From Aselliscus stoliczkanus (Eukaryota > Chordata > Mammalia > Chiroptera > Hipposideridae), in NCBI GenBank assembly GCA_033961575.1, contig CM066728.1, positions 180,783,678 through 180,847,677 on the forward strand: 64,000 nt of DNA. Reading direction: 5' to 3'. A program made the position numbers and the translations under genes. The number at the start of each line of letters is the position of its first letter. Positions within the stretch are counted from its first letter, which is position 1. The notes beneath the pieces are model-generated. The model saw nothing but the letters and a program-made list of their open reading frames with translations. It searched no databases and was not told where the DNA came from. Positions 11,353-26,300 of this stretch are shown one piece after another.

Positions 11353-14300
11353 ATCTGTATAGTGGAAGGAATTTTTTTTTTTTTGAGGGCAGTGTCACTG
11401 GCCCTCATATGTGGGACCCGAACCAGAGCCACTGGCTTCCCAAGCCAGTGCTTAACCACCGCGCCACTCGGCCAGCCCAGTGAAAGGATATTTTTAATTT
11501 GATTATGATTATTTTGTGACAATTTCTGTATCTTTTAACTAAAGCTACAGTTTGATATAGAAGTCTGCTGAATGGTTAAGTTGGCAAGGCCATTACAGCA
11601 GTGTGACTTGTTGAATTTTTGTCCATTTTATACTTAGTATGCCTATAGAGAAATTGTTTACAATGTTTCTTCAAGTGGTATCTCTAAAATACTTGTCCTC
11701 TTCATCACAAATAGGGGTGATAGATGAATGAATTTGGAAAATGCTGCATATGTTTTCCACTTGGAGTTTCACAACACACATTAGTATAGTAGAGATTCTG
11801 AAAAGTTCTGCAATAAAGTGACTGGTTTCAGAGATGGGTCCAAGATGACGGTATAAGAGGGCACTGGTCTCGCCTCCTCCCAAGAACACATGGAATGCAG
11901 ACCTATATTTAGAGCAATTCCTCCTGAGAGACAACTGAGGGCCAATTGCACAGCTTCTGCACAACACTCAAGAGAAAGTTGGGGAACCGTGAGAGCTCTC
12001 CAGGACCAGAGAAACTGGTGAGCCCCACTGTTTTCATTTCCCCTGAACCTGGGTAGTGAGCAGGTGGGCACCCTGTCCAAGTCCTCTGGCCCACCTGCAG
12101 GGCTGCTGTAGTGGGTCTCCAGCCACGCCTCCCAGAGCTCGCTCCAGCAGGAACAGGAGGGTGCCACAGTGCCCCTCCACCTGGAGAGTAACCCAGCGGC
12201 TATGGCAGGGTGCTGCTGCATGCACCCACAGGGCTGCACATGCATGTGAGGCTCACCCACCCAGAAAGAGTGCAGAGCTAGCAAAGCGTTGTGGAGCATG
12301 CACACAGGACTGCCCTGTCCAGTGACAGTGGGACACTGCCCCACTTTGAGAAAGTGTGGAACTAGCAGGGTGCTGTGGTAGACACACACAGAGCTGCCCC
12401 GTCCAGAGAAAGTATGGAGCTAGGAGGGCGCTGCCACGTGTGCACACTGGGCAGCCCCACCTGGATCACAAGGGCAGAAAAGCATGCACATTCAGACTGC
12501 CCCACCCTGACTCCGTTGTGGCCTTAGAGCAACAAGGAGCTACCCCACATGCATGTACAGGCTGCCCCACAGGAAGCCACTCCTGGCCAGGTAGCACACC
12601 AGACACCACACATACTTGCCTCAACTACAACCAGCCTGCCAAAACTACAGAGGCCACTTTTTCAAGATTGGAAGAGAGAGCTATTTCATCTAACTCATAG
12701 GAACAAACACAGAAACTCAAATAAAATGGGGAGATAGAAGAATATGCGCTAAATGAACAAGACAAAACCCTAGAGAAAAACTCTAATGAAGCAGAGAGAA
12801 GTAATTTGCCTGGTAAAGAATTCAAAGTAACAGTTATAAGGATGCTCTACTAACTTGAGAGTAGAATAGAGGAATTCAGAGAGAACTTCAACAAAAAGGA
12901 GATATAATACAGAACCAAAGAGAGGTGAAGAATAACTGAAATGAAAAATGCATTACAAGGAACTGACAGATTAGTTAACACAGACGAATGCATTAGTGGC
13001 CTGGAAGACAGAATACTCGAAATCAGCCAATCAGAACAAAAAAATGGAAAAATAATTTTAAAAAATGATGATAGTGTAAGTGATCTCTGAGACAACAGCA
13101 AGTGCTCTAACATTCACATGATAGGGATTCCAAAAAGTGTGGGGGTGGGGTGCAGAAAGTATATTTGGAGAAATAATGGCTGAAAACTTTCCTAATTTGC
13201 AGAAGGAAACAACATCCAGGTCCAGAAAGCACAGAGTTCCAAACAAGATGAAGCCAAAGAGGCTCATAACAAGACACACTGTAATTAAAACGGCAAAAGT
13301 TAAGGATAAAGAGATAATCTTGAAGGCAACAAGAAGGAAACAGATCACATACTAGGGAAACCCTATAAAGCTATCAGCTAATTTCTCATCAGTAACTTTG
13401 AAGGCCAGAAGGGAATGGCAAGAAATATTTAAAATGCTGAAGGAAAGGAACCTACAACCTAGAATACTATAGCCAGCAAGGTTATTCATAATTGAAGGAG
13501 AGAGTTTCCCAGACAAGCAAAAATTAAAGGAGTTCATCAGCACTAAAAAGCTTTACAAGAAATGTTAAAGGATACTTTTTATGCAGAAAAGGTCATCACC
13601 AACATAAGAAAATACAGGAAAGGAAAAAAAAAATCTCACTGGTAAAGGCAAATATATAATAAAAACAGTGAATCAACCACTTAAGCTAATATAAAGGTTA
13701 AAAGACAAAAAAGCAAAATTATAACTATAATAGAGGCTATACAAAACAAAAGGGTATATAGTATGACATTAAAAACAAAGCATGGAGGAGGGAGTAAAAA
13801 TGTACTGCTTTTAGAGTGTTTGAATTTAAATGTATACCAGTTTAAAATAGACTGCTATAAATATAGATGGTTATATATGAACATGGTAACCACAAACCAA
13901 AAATCTATAAAAAATATACACAAAAAAATTAAGACAAAGGAACCTAAAGAAAACCAGCAAATAAAAAGGAAAGAGATGAAAGAACAGAGAAAAAGAACTT
14001 CGAAAGAACAATTAAAATGGCAATAAGCACATAGCTGTCAATAGTTACTTTAAATGTAAATGGACTAAATGCTATAATTTAAAAAAAGATACAAGACCCA
14101 TCTATATACTGCCTACAAGAGACTCTAAAGATTGAAAGACAGAGACTGAGAGTGAAGGGATGGAAAAAGATAGTGCATACAAATAGAAACTAAAAATAAG
14201 TTGTGTAGCCATACTCATATCAAATAAAATAGACTTAAAAAAAATGTAAAAAGAGACAAAGGATATCACATAACAATAAAGGGGTGAATCCTAGAAGAAG

Positions 14301-17300
14301 ATAACAAAAATTGCAAATACACACCCAACATTACAGCACCTAAGTATATAAAGCAAATATTAATGGACATAAAGGCAGAAATTAACAGTAATACAATAAT
14401 AGTTGGGGACTTTACTAACCCCACTTAGATCTCAATAGATAGAGCATCCAGACATAAAATTAATAATAGTGGTCCTAAATATTACATTAGACCAAATTGT
14501 CTTAATACAGAGTTATAGAACATTTCATCCCCAAACTGCAGAATACGCATTTTTCTTAAGTGCACATGGAACATTTTCCAGGATAGACCACATATTGAAC
14601 CACAAAACAAACCTCAATAAATTCAAGAAACTGAAATTATATCCAGCTGAAAGCTTTTTCTTTAAAATCAGGACAAGAAAAGGATGTCCAGGGTCCACTG
14701 AGTGGCGCGGTGGTTAAGAGCTGGCTTGGGACGCCAGCGGTCCCAGTTCAGGTTCCACATATGAGGGCCAGTGACACTGCCCTCAAAAGAAAAAAAAAAA
14801 AAAAGAAAGAAAAGGATGTCCACTTTCACCACTCTTACTTGACACAATATTGAAAGTCCTAGCCACACAATCAAGCAAGAAAATGAAAGAAGCATCCAAA
14901 TTGGAAAGGAAGAAAACTGTCATTTTTTGCAGATAACATGATAGTATATAGAAAGAACCCTAAAGAGTCCACCAAAAAACTATTAAAACTAATAAATGAA
15001 TTCAGTAATGTTGCAGAATACAAAATTAATACTCAGAAAGTGGTTGCATTTTAATATACCAATAACAAACTATCAGAAAAATTAAGAAAATAATCCCATC
15101 TACAACTGCATAAAAAAGAATAAAATATCTAGGAATAAATTTAACCAAGAGATAAATAAGACTTGTACTCAGAAACCTATAAGACACTGCTCCAATTGAA
15201 GAAGACATAAATAAATGGAAGGATATACTGTACTCATGGGTTGGAAGAATTAACATCATTAAAATGGCCTTATTACCCAAAGGAATCTACAGATTTTATG
15301 CAATCTTTATCAAAACACCAATGACATTTTTCACAGAACTAGAAGAAATAATCCTAAATTTATATGGAATACAAAAGACCCTAAATAGCAAAAGAATGAA
15401 GTTGAAGATATCATACTACCTGATATCAAATTATACTACAAGGCCATAGTAATCAAAACAGCATGATACTGGCATAAAAATAGACACACAGATCAATGGA
15501 ACAGAATAGAGAGCCCAGAAGTAAATCCACACTTACATGGTCAGTCAACCTATAACAAAGGAGACAAGAATATATAACGGGATAAAGACAGTCTTCAATA
15601 AGTGCTGTCGGGAAAACTGGATACATGTAAACAAAAAAATGAAACTAGACCCCTTTCTTACACCATATACAAAACTAAATTCAGAATGGATTAAAGACTT
15701 AATGTAAAGCCTGAAACTCCTAATGTAATAAAACTCCTATAAGAAAACATAGGCAATTAACTCTTTGACACTGGTCTTAGCAATATTTTTTAGATATGTC
15801 TCCTAGGGCAAAGACAACAAAAGCAAAAATAAACACATGGGACTACATCAAAGGAAACCATCAAGGAAACAAAAAGTCAGCCTACTGAATGGGAGAAGAT
15901 ATTTGCAAATTATATATCTGATAAGGGGTTAATATTAAAAATACATAAATAACTCATTTAGATCAACATTAAGAAAAAAGTAATTCTGTTTTTAAACAAT
16001 GGGCAGAGGACATGAATAGACATTTCTCCAAAGAGGACATACAGATGGTCAAGAGACACATGAAATGATGCTCAACTAGTGAAATTGTATTTCACTAATC
16101 CTAAGGGAAATACAAATGAAAACCACAATGAGATATCACCTCACACATGTCAGAATGTCTATTATCAATAAATCAACAAACAAGTGTTGGTAGGATGTGA
16201 AGAAAAAGGAACCCTTGTACACTGCTAGTGGAACTGCAAATTAGTGCAGCCACAATGGAAAACAGTCTGGAGTTTCCTCAAAAAAGTTCAAAACAGAACT
16301 CCCATATGACCCAGCAATTCCACTTCTGATTATTTATGCAGAGAAAATGAAAACACTAATTCGAAAAGATATATGCAGTCCTTGTTCACTGCAGCATTAT
16401 TTACAATAGCTAAAATACAGAAGTAATCTGGTTGTCCATCGATAAACAAATGGATAAAGAAGTGGTACATATACACAATGGAGTATTACTCAACTATAAA
16501 AAAGAGTGAGATCTTGCCATTTGCAACAACATGGATGGTATTATGCTAAGTGAAATAAGTCAGAAAAGACAAATACTCTATGATTTCACTTATATGTGGA
16601 ATCTAAAAAGCAAAGGAAGTGAACAAACAAAACAGAAACACACTCAGAGAACAAACTGATGTTTGCCAGATGGGAGGGGGTGAGGAGGGTGGGTGAAAAG
16701 GCGAAAGGGATTATGAAGTATGAATTGCCAGTTATAAAAATAGTCATGGGGATCTAAAGTACAGCATAGAGAATATAGACAATACTGTAGTAAGTATATA
16801 TGGTGTCAGATGGGTACTAGACTTACTGTGGTGATCTCTACCTAAGGTATATAAATGTCTAATTACTATGTTGCATACTTGAAACTAATATTGTATGTCA
16901 ACTATAATTGAAAAATAAATGTAAAATAAGATATAATAACAACACATAATCAGATAAATTTTAATCAGTTCATCTAGCACAAAATGGAGTTAAAACTTCG
17001 TGGGTAGTCTGAATAAATAATGTGCTAAACTGGGAATACTGGATTTTTCTCTGGTTTCCAGGTAAAAATCAATTACAAGTCAAGTCTTGTTAGGCCTTTA
17101 AAATAATGCTTCCCACTTTCCATCTTTAAGGTGATGCAAATAACATATGCCTCATCTTTCCTCAGATGAGTAAATAGCTAAATACTTTAAAATTCCTTCT
17201 AATGTAATTTAATCAATCAAATAATAATTGCACAATTAAAAAACATAAGGAAAAGAGATCTAAGCATTCACCAAGTTAATGTCTTGCTAACGATGTCTAG

Positions 17301-20300
17301 ATGAACTAACAATGACTGAATGGCTCTTCTGAGCTTGTAATTCAGCTATTCAAGATTGATTACTATTATATAAAATCATGTCATCACAAATATTCTGTTC
17401 AGATGTAGAGTTTGTCTTAAGATACTTAGAATTTCACTTGGTTAAAGAAAGGAAATATATATAACCAAAGGTAATTGTTTAATCTCCCTCTTGAGATAAA
17501 AAGTGGAATTAAAATTTGAATAAAATCCAACTATAACAGCAATATGGGACCAGAAGCTAAGTTGTAATGATAACCAAGATGAGGATGGTTTAAAATGGTC
17601 TGAGAAAACCTATATCCACCTACAGAATTCTAGACACCATTCAAGAAGAGCTTAGTATACAGTAAAGCAGAGGGGAAGGGCACTGAATTGGAAGCTATGA
17701 GGAATGCCAAAGACTTAGGAGACAAAATCCTTCCTCTCAAAGAGTTTACTGCCTATTTGAGAACAAAAGGTACGCATGTGAAATAACCAAAGGACATCTG
17801 TGCAGAGCCAAAGTGAGGTGGGGAGGGGTAGCGTTTGTCATCTCTCTTTTCCAAGAATGTTAATGCACCTCAAAAACTGGAGACCAAGACACAGCCACTA
17901 AAAAAAAAAAAAAAAAAAATGAAATCTTGCCATCTGAGACAACATGGATGGATGTAGAGAATATTGTGTTAAGTGAAATAAGTTGGACAAATGCCATATG
18001 ATTTCAATAAGCTGTGGAATTTTATAAAAAAACAAAACAAGCAAACAAAACAAACTGAAACTCATAGACACAGAGAACAACCTGATGGTTGCCAGCATGG
18101 TGGGATAGGGGGATGAGTAGAAAGTGGGAAGGAATTTAGTATAAACTTCCAGTTATAAGCATAGGGAATAGAGTCAATAACATTTTAAGAACTATATATG
18201 GTGACAGACGGTTACTAGACTTATTGTGTCAATCACTTTTTAAGTTATATAAATGGTAAATCACTGTGTTGTACATCTGAAACTAATATAATTATGTCAA
18301 CTATAATTTAAAACAAATTTTTTTTAAATTGGGAAAAAAAATAATCCCTGAATCACTAAATGTTAAACCCCGTTTGGGAAAGTAAACAGACTTAAGTTAG
18401 ATAATTTATCTAAAACACATACAGTGACTTAATGAAGTTCAGGCCTCATTCCCCATCCAGTATTTTGTGTACTGTGCAGACTGCTTCCCCCTCTAACTTT
18501 GCTTCTTCATGCTTGGCTTCTTTGCATCAAGGGAAGTATGCCAAGAGAGATACATTGAGTCAGCTAAGCAGTACCCAAAATAGTAATTTAATCATCAAAA
18601 AGTTTAATGAGTCATTATCATTAGATTTTGTCAGTAAGCAATACAGCAAGTCACTCTTTTCTTACCTTCAGCAAGAACACACAAAGGGTAAATCGGCATC
18701 CAAAGTGTCTGACTGAGCCACGTCAGGACAGCATAGGATATTCCTATGACTGATAACATGCTATAAGTGTACCTGAAAGAGACAAGGAACTCATAAGCAC
18801 CTTTTGCTGCTGATGTCTGGGAAATAACAAGAGAATGCAATCCTTTACTAGGTAATTAAATACACAGATAAAACTAGCATGTGTGCAGATTCCGTACTTT
18901 ATTTTCTATAATTTCTACTGGAGAAGAGGTTTAAAAAATGGGGAGAGGGGCACCATGTCGCTCTGGCTTGCCTCATAGAGTGGATCATGAATAATTATGG
19001 AGATGAGCAGGAAAAAAAATGTAACTCATATCCCTCCCTCAGCCAATTATAAGTTCCCTTGCTTAGTGACTTCAATTTCACTCCGAGTCAAGCCCATTTT
19101 ATGCAACAAGCAGGTAGAATTTTTAAGACAGACAAAACCTGTAAATATCTAGAGAATGAATTTTTAAAAATAAAACTATGACTTCTAAATCTGTATTTGG
19201 CATCCCTTTGCTTATGGAGTTGTGCCATCTTATGTAATCAACTAAAGAACTATCCTGAGGAGCTTGTGTGGACTACAGTAGGTAGTTGAAAACCAATCTC
19301 TGTAGTTATTTTTTATTTGTTCTCTGAATGGGCAGTGAGCTTAAGCATACATGACAGTCACCCCAAGGACTTTGTAAGGCACACACTACTAGGCCCTACC
19401 CCCAAAGTGTCTGATCCAGTGGGTCTGACGTGGAATCTGAGCCAAGAATTTGTATTACAAACAAGTTCCAGGTAATGCTGATGTCACAGGTACAGGGGCC
19501 ATACTTTGAGAACTACTAGAATAGACAGTGAATACATATGGCAAAACAAAATCCCAAACCTTGAAAACATGCATGGTGAAAAGTAAATCTTCCTCTCATT
19601 CCAGGACCCCAATTCCACTTTTCAAAGGTTATGACCAATGCCAGTTTCTTATGTATTCTTTCACAAATATTTTTGCATATGCTTATCTATGTGTATGTAT
19701 ATTATATATATTATATACCAACAGTGCAAGTCCTCATTAAACATGACATGTCATCAAACTTTTTGATCTTTGTCCAAGTGAAAAACAGTATCTCACTAAC
19801 TTCTCCTTTTTTCTTTACTACAAGAGTAGGTATGTTTAAAAGCCACTTTTGATGCAGTCCAATGTATCTTTTTTCTTTTGTTGCTTCTGTTTTTGGTATC
19901 ATATTTAAGAAACCATTGTCAAAGATCACAAAGATTTTCCCCTATGTTTTCTTCTAAGAATTTTATAGTTTTAGCTCATACATTTAGGGTTTTTAATCTA
20001 TTTTGAGTTAATTTTTGTATATGGTGTTTGGTAAGTGTCCACCTTCATTGTTTTGCATGTGGATATCCAGTTGTCCCAGCACCTTGTTGAAAACACTATT
20101 GAATGGTCTTGGCACCCTTGTCAAAAAAATCAACTGGCCATAAATGGAAGAGTTTATCTCTGGACTATCAATTCTATTCCATGATATGCCATTATCACAC
20201 GCTTGATTATTGTTGCTTTGTAGTAAGTTTTGAAATTGGGAAGTGTGAGTCTTTCAACTATGTTCTTCTTTTTTAAAATTGTTTTTGCTATTCTGGATTC

Positions 20301-23300
20301 CTTGAGTTTCTATATGAGTTTTAGGATCAGCTTCTCAATTCCTGCAAAGAAGCCAGCTGGGATTCTGATAGGGATGGTATTGAATCTGTAGATCAATTTG
20401 GGGAGTGTTGCTTTCTTAACAATATTAAGTTTTCAACCCCTATACCTGGGATATCTTTCCATTTATTTTGATCCTCTTTCATTTTTTTCAGCACTGTTTC
20501 ATAGTTTTCAGCAAACAAGTTCTGTATATATTTTGTTAAATTTATTTCTACTTTATTTTTGAATACTATTGTAAATGGAATTATTTTCTTAATTTTACTT
20601 TAGGTCATGACACGTGTATAGAATACAACTGATTTTTGTACATTGATTTTGTATTCTAACACCTTGCTGACCTGGTTTATTAGTTCTAATATTTAGTGGA
20701 TTCCTTATGGTTTTTTTATACATAAGATCATGTCATCTGCCAATAAAGACAGCTTTACTCCTTCCTGTATACTAAGGATGCCTTTTTCATCACTTTGTTG
20801 CCTCACTGCCATGGCTAGAACTTCCAGTACAATAGTAAATAGAAGTGGCTGGAGTGGCCATGCTTGTCTTGTTCCTGATCTTAGGAGGTAAGCCTCAGTC
20901 TTTCATCAGTAACCATCATGTTAGCTGTGAATTTCTATAAATGCCTTTATCAGGTAGAGGAAGTTCCCTGGTCCTTACTTTTAAAAGTCATTCTAGGGTA
21001 AGTTGGGAAGATAACTCTACCCCCATTTTACAGAGAAAAAAAAAGTTTCAAAAAGGTTAGATGCTCAGAAATTTCTCTCCTATGTTAAATGCACACGTGC
21101 ACACAAAAACTTGCACCTGAGTATTCCTCATGGCCCAAAAGTAGAAACAACCCAAATGTCAATCAACTGATGAATGGATAAATAAAATGTGATATATCAA
21201 TAAAAGGGAATAGTATTCAGTCATAAAAAGGAATGAAGTACTGATCATTACAACATGGATGAACCTTGAAAACATGCTAAGTGGAAGAAGCCAGTCACAA
21301 AAGGTCACATATTGTATGACTCCATTTATAGGAAATGTCCAGAATAGGTAAATTCTTAGAGACAATATGTTGGTTGTCAGAAATTGGGAGTAGGAGGGAA
21401 TAGGAGTGACGGCTAACAGGTTTGGGGTTTCTTTTGAGGGTGATGAAAATGTTCTCAAATTAAGTAGTGGCAATGGTTGCACATGTCTTTGACTATATTA
21501 AAAAACAAATTTTATACTTAAAAAGGGTGAAGTTTAAGGTATTTGAATTATCTCGATGTTGTTATTTAAAAAAAAAAAAAATTAAGTGATTTGCCCAAAA
21601 TCATATAGCAAGTAAGTGGTGGAGATGGGGTTTTTACTCTGAGATCTACTTTTATCTCCAAAAGTCCTTCCATGATGTCATGATACCATTCTCAATGCAC
21701 AAGTTGCTTTATGCTCTAATGGGTCTACTGAGCTTATCTGAACCTGAATCGACACTGAAAGAGTTGGGCATACTAGAGAATACACATTGGAAAGCCACCA
21801 TCCCAATTAAGGCTCCAGGTCTTATGAACAAGAAGTCATGGGCTACAAATGTCCATGAAGTTTGTTCCAAGTCTACAAAACTATCAGTTAAAAATGAGAA
21901 ATAATTTACTAAGAAATATACAAAAAGTATAGTCATTTTCATTCAACAAAATATTTCATTTGAATTCACTGTTGACTTCAACCCATTATTTAGAAATACA
22001 GAGGGTGCCCCAAAAAATGTATATATATTTTAAGAAAGGAAAACACTACTAAAATTGTAATACTCAATATATACCGATAACAAAAGATGAATACAAGTCA
22101 CGTTTGACTTCTGCAATTACAAATGGTGCTCAAAGTGTCCATCAGCATCCAGACACTTCTGATTCTGGCGAACTACTGCTTGAGCAACATTGACCAAAGT
22201 GTCCACTTGTATACGAGTTTTTGGCACCCCCAGTTTTTTTAACTCAGCTGCTGTTATTGACAAATATAATAAAGAATTTACATAACCTCAGCTAAAAATG
22301 CTAGGGTTATTTTGTTACCTATCCACATGTAGATCTTTTAAGCAGGAATGGCAGTTCTCATTTGTGCAAGCTGAAGTAGCAGTTAGGACACGTCCCCAAA
22401 GTGAGCCACAGAGCAAAGTAAACTGTTGGACACCACTGCTGGTTGAGATGAGTGAGAAGGTTCATCTAGTTGCAAACGTTCAGAATGAGAAGGAAACTGA
22501 AGACAATCTGAAGCAAGCAAAGTTTCTTTAACCTCGGTCCACAGACTCCCGGGGAGCCCACAAAAGAGCGTCAGTTGTTTGAGCCCCCTGGAATTGCATA
22601 CAAAAATGCATATGGAGGTGCATGTTTCCCCAGAGAGGGGAGGGCCCTATATTTTCAATATTCTCGAATTCACCAAAACCAACTTTGTAACTTCTGACTA
22701 TGATATAATAAAAGTCTTGCTTTGCTTATTAGAGTAACATGTACCACAAGGATTGCAAGGAATGCCTTTCATTAGCAAACAGCTGTGAGGTTTAATCCAC
22801 AGGGGTGCACGCCAAGTCTGCTGCTGCAAACCTGCACTGATTGGCTCTTGTACCACCACAGTAGGTTCTCATTATCTTTCATATGCCATGATGGAGAGCA
22901 CTAAACATACATTTCCATGTCAAGATAAAATAATCTGAAAAGGGGTTATGTTTTTCTCTCATTCCGAGTAACCAAATGTAAGCAGCTTTTACTGCTTTCA
23001 CTGCAGAAAGCAATTTGCTTTTGTTTTAAGAGATTATTTTGCCTCCTTACCTAACCATATCCAACAGATTCCAAAAGATGAATAAAACACACACCACGTA
23101 TTTCCCTTGGACTTCCTCTTGGCTAGTGATCACCACAAAGAGGATGATGATTCTCTCTGTGAGCTAACAACAAAACAGAAAAAACAGCAAAGTCAAGAAT
23201 TAGGATCATCTGTTAAGCATGTAGGTAATTTTCTATTTTAAAAACCAGAGTTCCTCTTACAAGTATGCTTTAACTGGAAATATACACCCTAAACTGTTAA

Positions 23301-26300
23301 CATGATATCTGAGGGGTTAGTTCTGGGTGAATTTCATTTCCTCCTTTTTGTTGGTTTTTTGGGTTTTTTGCATCCTCCAAATCACATATAATGAATGAAA
23401 AGATAACATATTTTATGTGAAACAGGATATTTCCCTTCTTGTAGTACATACACACGTTTTTATTCACTTTGGCAAGCTTTTATTGAGTGTCTGCTATGTA
23501 TTAGATGCTAAGATTATATATATAATAAAAGAATGGCCCTTGCTTCAGAGGATAGCAGCGGCAAGAGAACATGAGGCAGTAACTCTAACACTGTGTAAAT
23601 AATGCTGTCAACATGCGCAGCACAGGAGCACAGGTGAGGGAAATACCTGTCTGCAGAAATGCATAGACAGATTTATGAAGACAGGCAACACTTCAGATGG
23701 TTCTTAAAGAACAGGTAGGAGTCTGCGAGGTAGACTGGATAGGAGAAGAGGCTTGTCAGGCCAAAGGAGCAGCTTGAGCAGAGGGGCAGAGATGGGAAAA
23801 CGCAGGGTGCACCAATGAGTAATGAGAACCCCTGGGGGCCTAGAATGGGGGTGCTTAGAAGGGAACAATAAGAGATAAAACTGAAAACCTGTTGGGGCTG
23901 GGTTGTGAAGGGTTTTGAATGACAGGCCGAAAAATTTTAATTTCATCCAACAGAGAAGCCATCATAGCTTTCTTTTTTTAATTGGGGGGCCCAACAAGAA
24001 GGGGAAGGGGAGTAATATAATCCTAACCCTCATAAGCTAGTGGGAAATGAAAATAATTCAACGTATTTTCTTCAAGTCAGTAAGCATTTACCAGTCATTG
24101 AGAATTCACACACTTGTGGCTTAGCTCCAATAACTGACCTCAGAAAATACATTCCTTTTTCCCAATCTAAATATAATGTGCCTTATGTTGTATTAATAAC
24201 CCCTGTACAGTGTGCATTTTTATGGGTTTTTTTAATAGAACATTTACTTTGCTCTCAATGGTCAAAGCAAAATATACTGGAGATTGAGGGAGCGTATTAG
24301 TATTAAAGGAAAGGGGAGGATTGCTTTGTATTTTTCAATAGCTGTCTTAATTTTTAAAGCAGATCAAGGCAAAAAGACTGGGATAATCTATGACTTAGCC
24401 TCACTAAATGGAAAATCACTTAGTGCAGAGAAATCCAAGATGTGCCAACAGTGTGCCACATGATCAGAAATCCACATGCACAAGCTCCCTCAGCATGTTT
24501 ATGACTACAGCAGTGAGCCAAGAGCATCCTTGTTTTGCTATGGGAATTAGATATGATTCAAACCTTAGTCAATCTATTTAAGCCATCTACATAGCTGTTT
24601 TTCTTTTGTCAGTCTTTCATTACAATGCCCTAGTTTCTTGATTTAATTTAATTATTGTTATAGAATTAACTACATTTAACTGCAATGATTATCACTGAAT
24701 GACACCTAGCAGCCTTCAGATACAAGATCTTGGCCACAAACAAGTACTTAGGAGCTGCCCAATCTTACATTTGACCAGTGCCTCCTAATTAGGAAAATCA
24801 TCTACTTTTTGATAAAAATCTCAGGAGATATACACACATGAATGCATACACAAAACATATATTTAATTACATGGCTGAATACTGAAAGAAAAAAATTAGA
24901 TCCCTCTTGATAATATAGCTTTTTATGGTCCCCTCCAGATACTAACCCAACCCCACCTCTTTACAAATAAGGCATTTGAGACCCAGCGAAGTTAAGTGAC
25001 TTGCTCAAACTAGTGGCAGACCTGGAAAGCTATATATCCCAAGTTTCCTGGTTTCCAGAGATGTAAGCTATCCATGCTGTCAGGCTGCCCCTTAATTGGT
25101 GAGTACAGAGGGGGAAATCTCCTAAAAGAGAGAGACTGGAGCTGCACCATGAAACTAACCTGGTTGAAAAGCATCACTGAGGCTCTGTGGCATGTTAATG
25201 ATAGGATCTCAACTGTATAGAACTCACCAATCACATGCCCCAAAAAACATAGAACTCACATGTACACACATGTGAGTATGAGTAGGCTCATATAATGTCA
25301 GTCTAATTAACATTATCTGATGGTTATCTAACTGTAACTCAACCATTCAATGGCAATACAATGGGAGGACTTAGGTGGAGATATTCCTAATTTGATAAAA
25401 ACCAATATTTATTGGTTACTTTCTGCCAGGTTCCAAACATACATCATCTCATTTAATCTCCCTAAATGAATTTAAGAAGAGTTATTATCTGCTTCTACAT
25501 TTTACAAAGTGACAATGAACTGCCTACAGATATGGAATTAAAATCTAGACAATGTGATTCTAAATCCCGTGTTCTGAAACACCTTTATTATTTTATGGGC
25601 TAGCCCTGTGTGCCTGTTCAGATTATAGTCTATTCTTTTAAAAAGTCCCTCCTCATCTAAAGAACTGAATAAATGAGCATTGTAAACAGAAATAGTCTTA
25701 GACACACAAGAAAACACTGATGAGGGCTAGATGGGGTGGGGATGGGAGAAGAGGATGAGACGAGGCAACATAAACTAATAACTACAATACTACTGCAGAG
25801 ACAGAAGAGACAGTTTAGGGAATATAATCAATAAGGTTGTAAATTTTTTTTTTTAGGGGAACAGATGGATGCATATCTTTTTAGGGAGACCACTTCATGG
25901 ACGATGTAGTGGCCTTACCACTGCACTGTACATCTGAAGCTGCCGCTGAACAATATTATATGTCAACTATAATTTAACACATATATAGTCATGGGATGTG
26001 GAATATAGTGTGGGGATGGAGTCAATGGAATTGTAATAGATATGTATGATATCAGGGGGGTAAGGGAGGGGGAGGGGAGAGCCACTTTGTAAGGGGTAAA
26101 AAAGAATAACTATTTCATTGTTTTGTACATCTGTAACTAATAATAATAAATAAATAAAATAAAAAAATAAAAAAATCCCTCCTCAAAAGTTAAACCTTAA
26201 AATAAGAATCTCCTTGATTTTCTAAATCAATACCAAAACAACTTAAAAGATAGACTTAAATTTTTTACTTTTCTTTACATATATTAATTTCACCAGTTAT

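Noticed and set aside
11781..12700. Long proline/histidine-rich open frames near 12 kb (up to 202 codons)
   Set aside because: They fall in the GC-rich LINE-1 5' UTR on both strands and are not a gene.
22003..22233. A pair of inverted GGGTGCC-like ends suggesting a ~230-bp MITE
   Set aside because: The right-hand copy (TTTTTGGCACCCC) lies inside the open transposase frame (LGVPK codons), so it is coding sequence and not a terminal repeat. Only the left end looks terminal.
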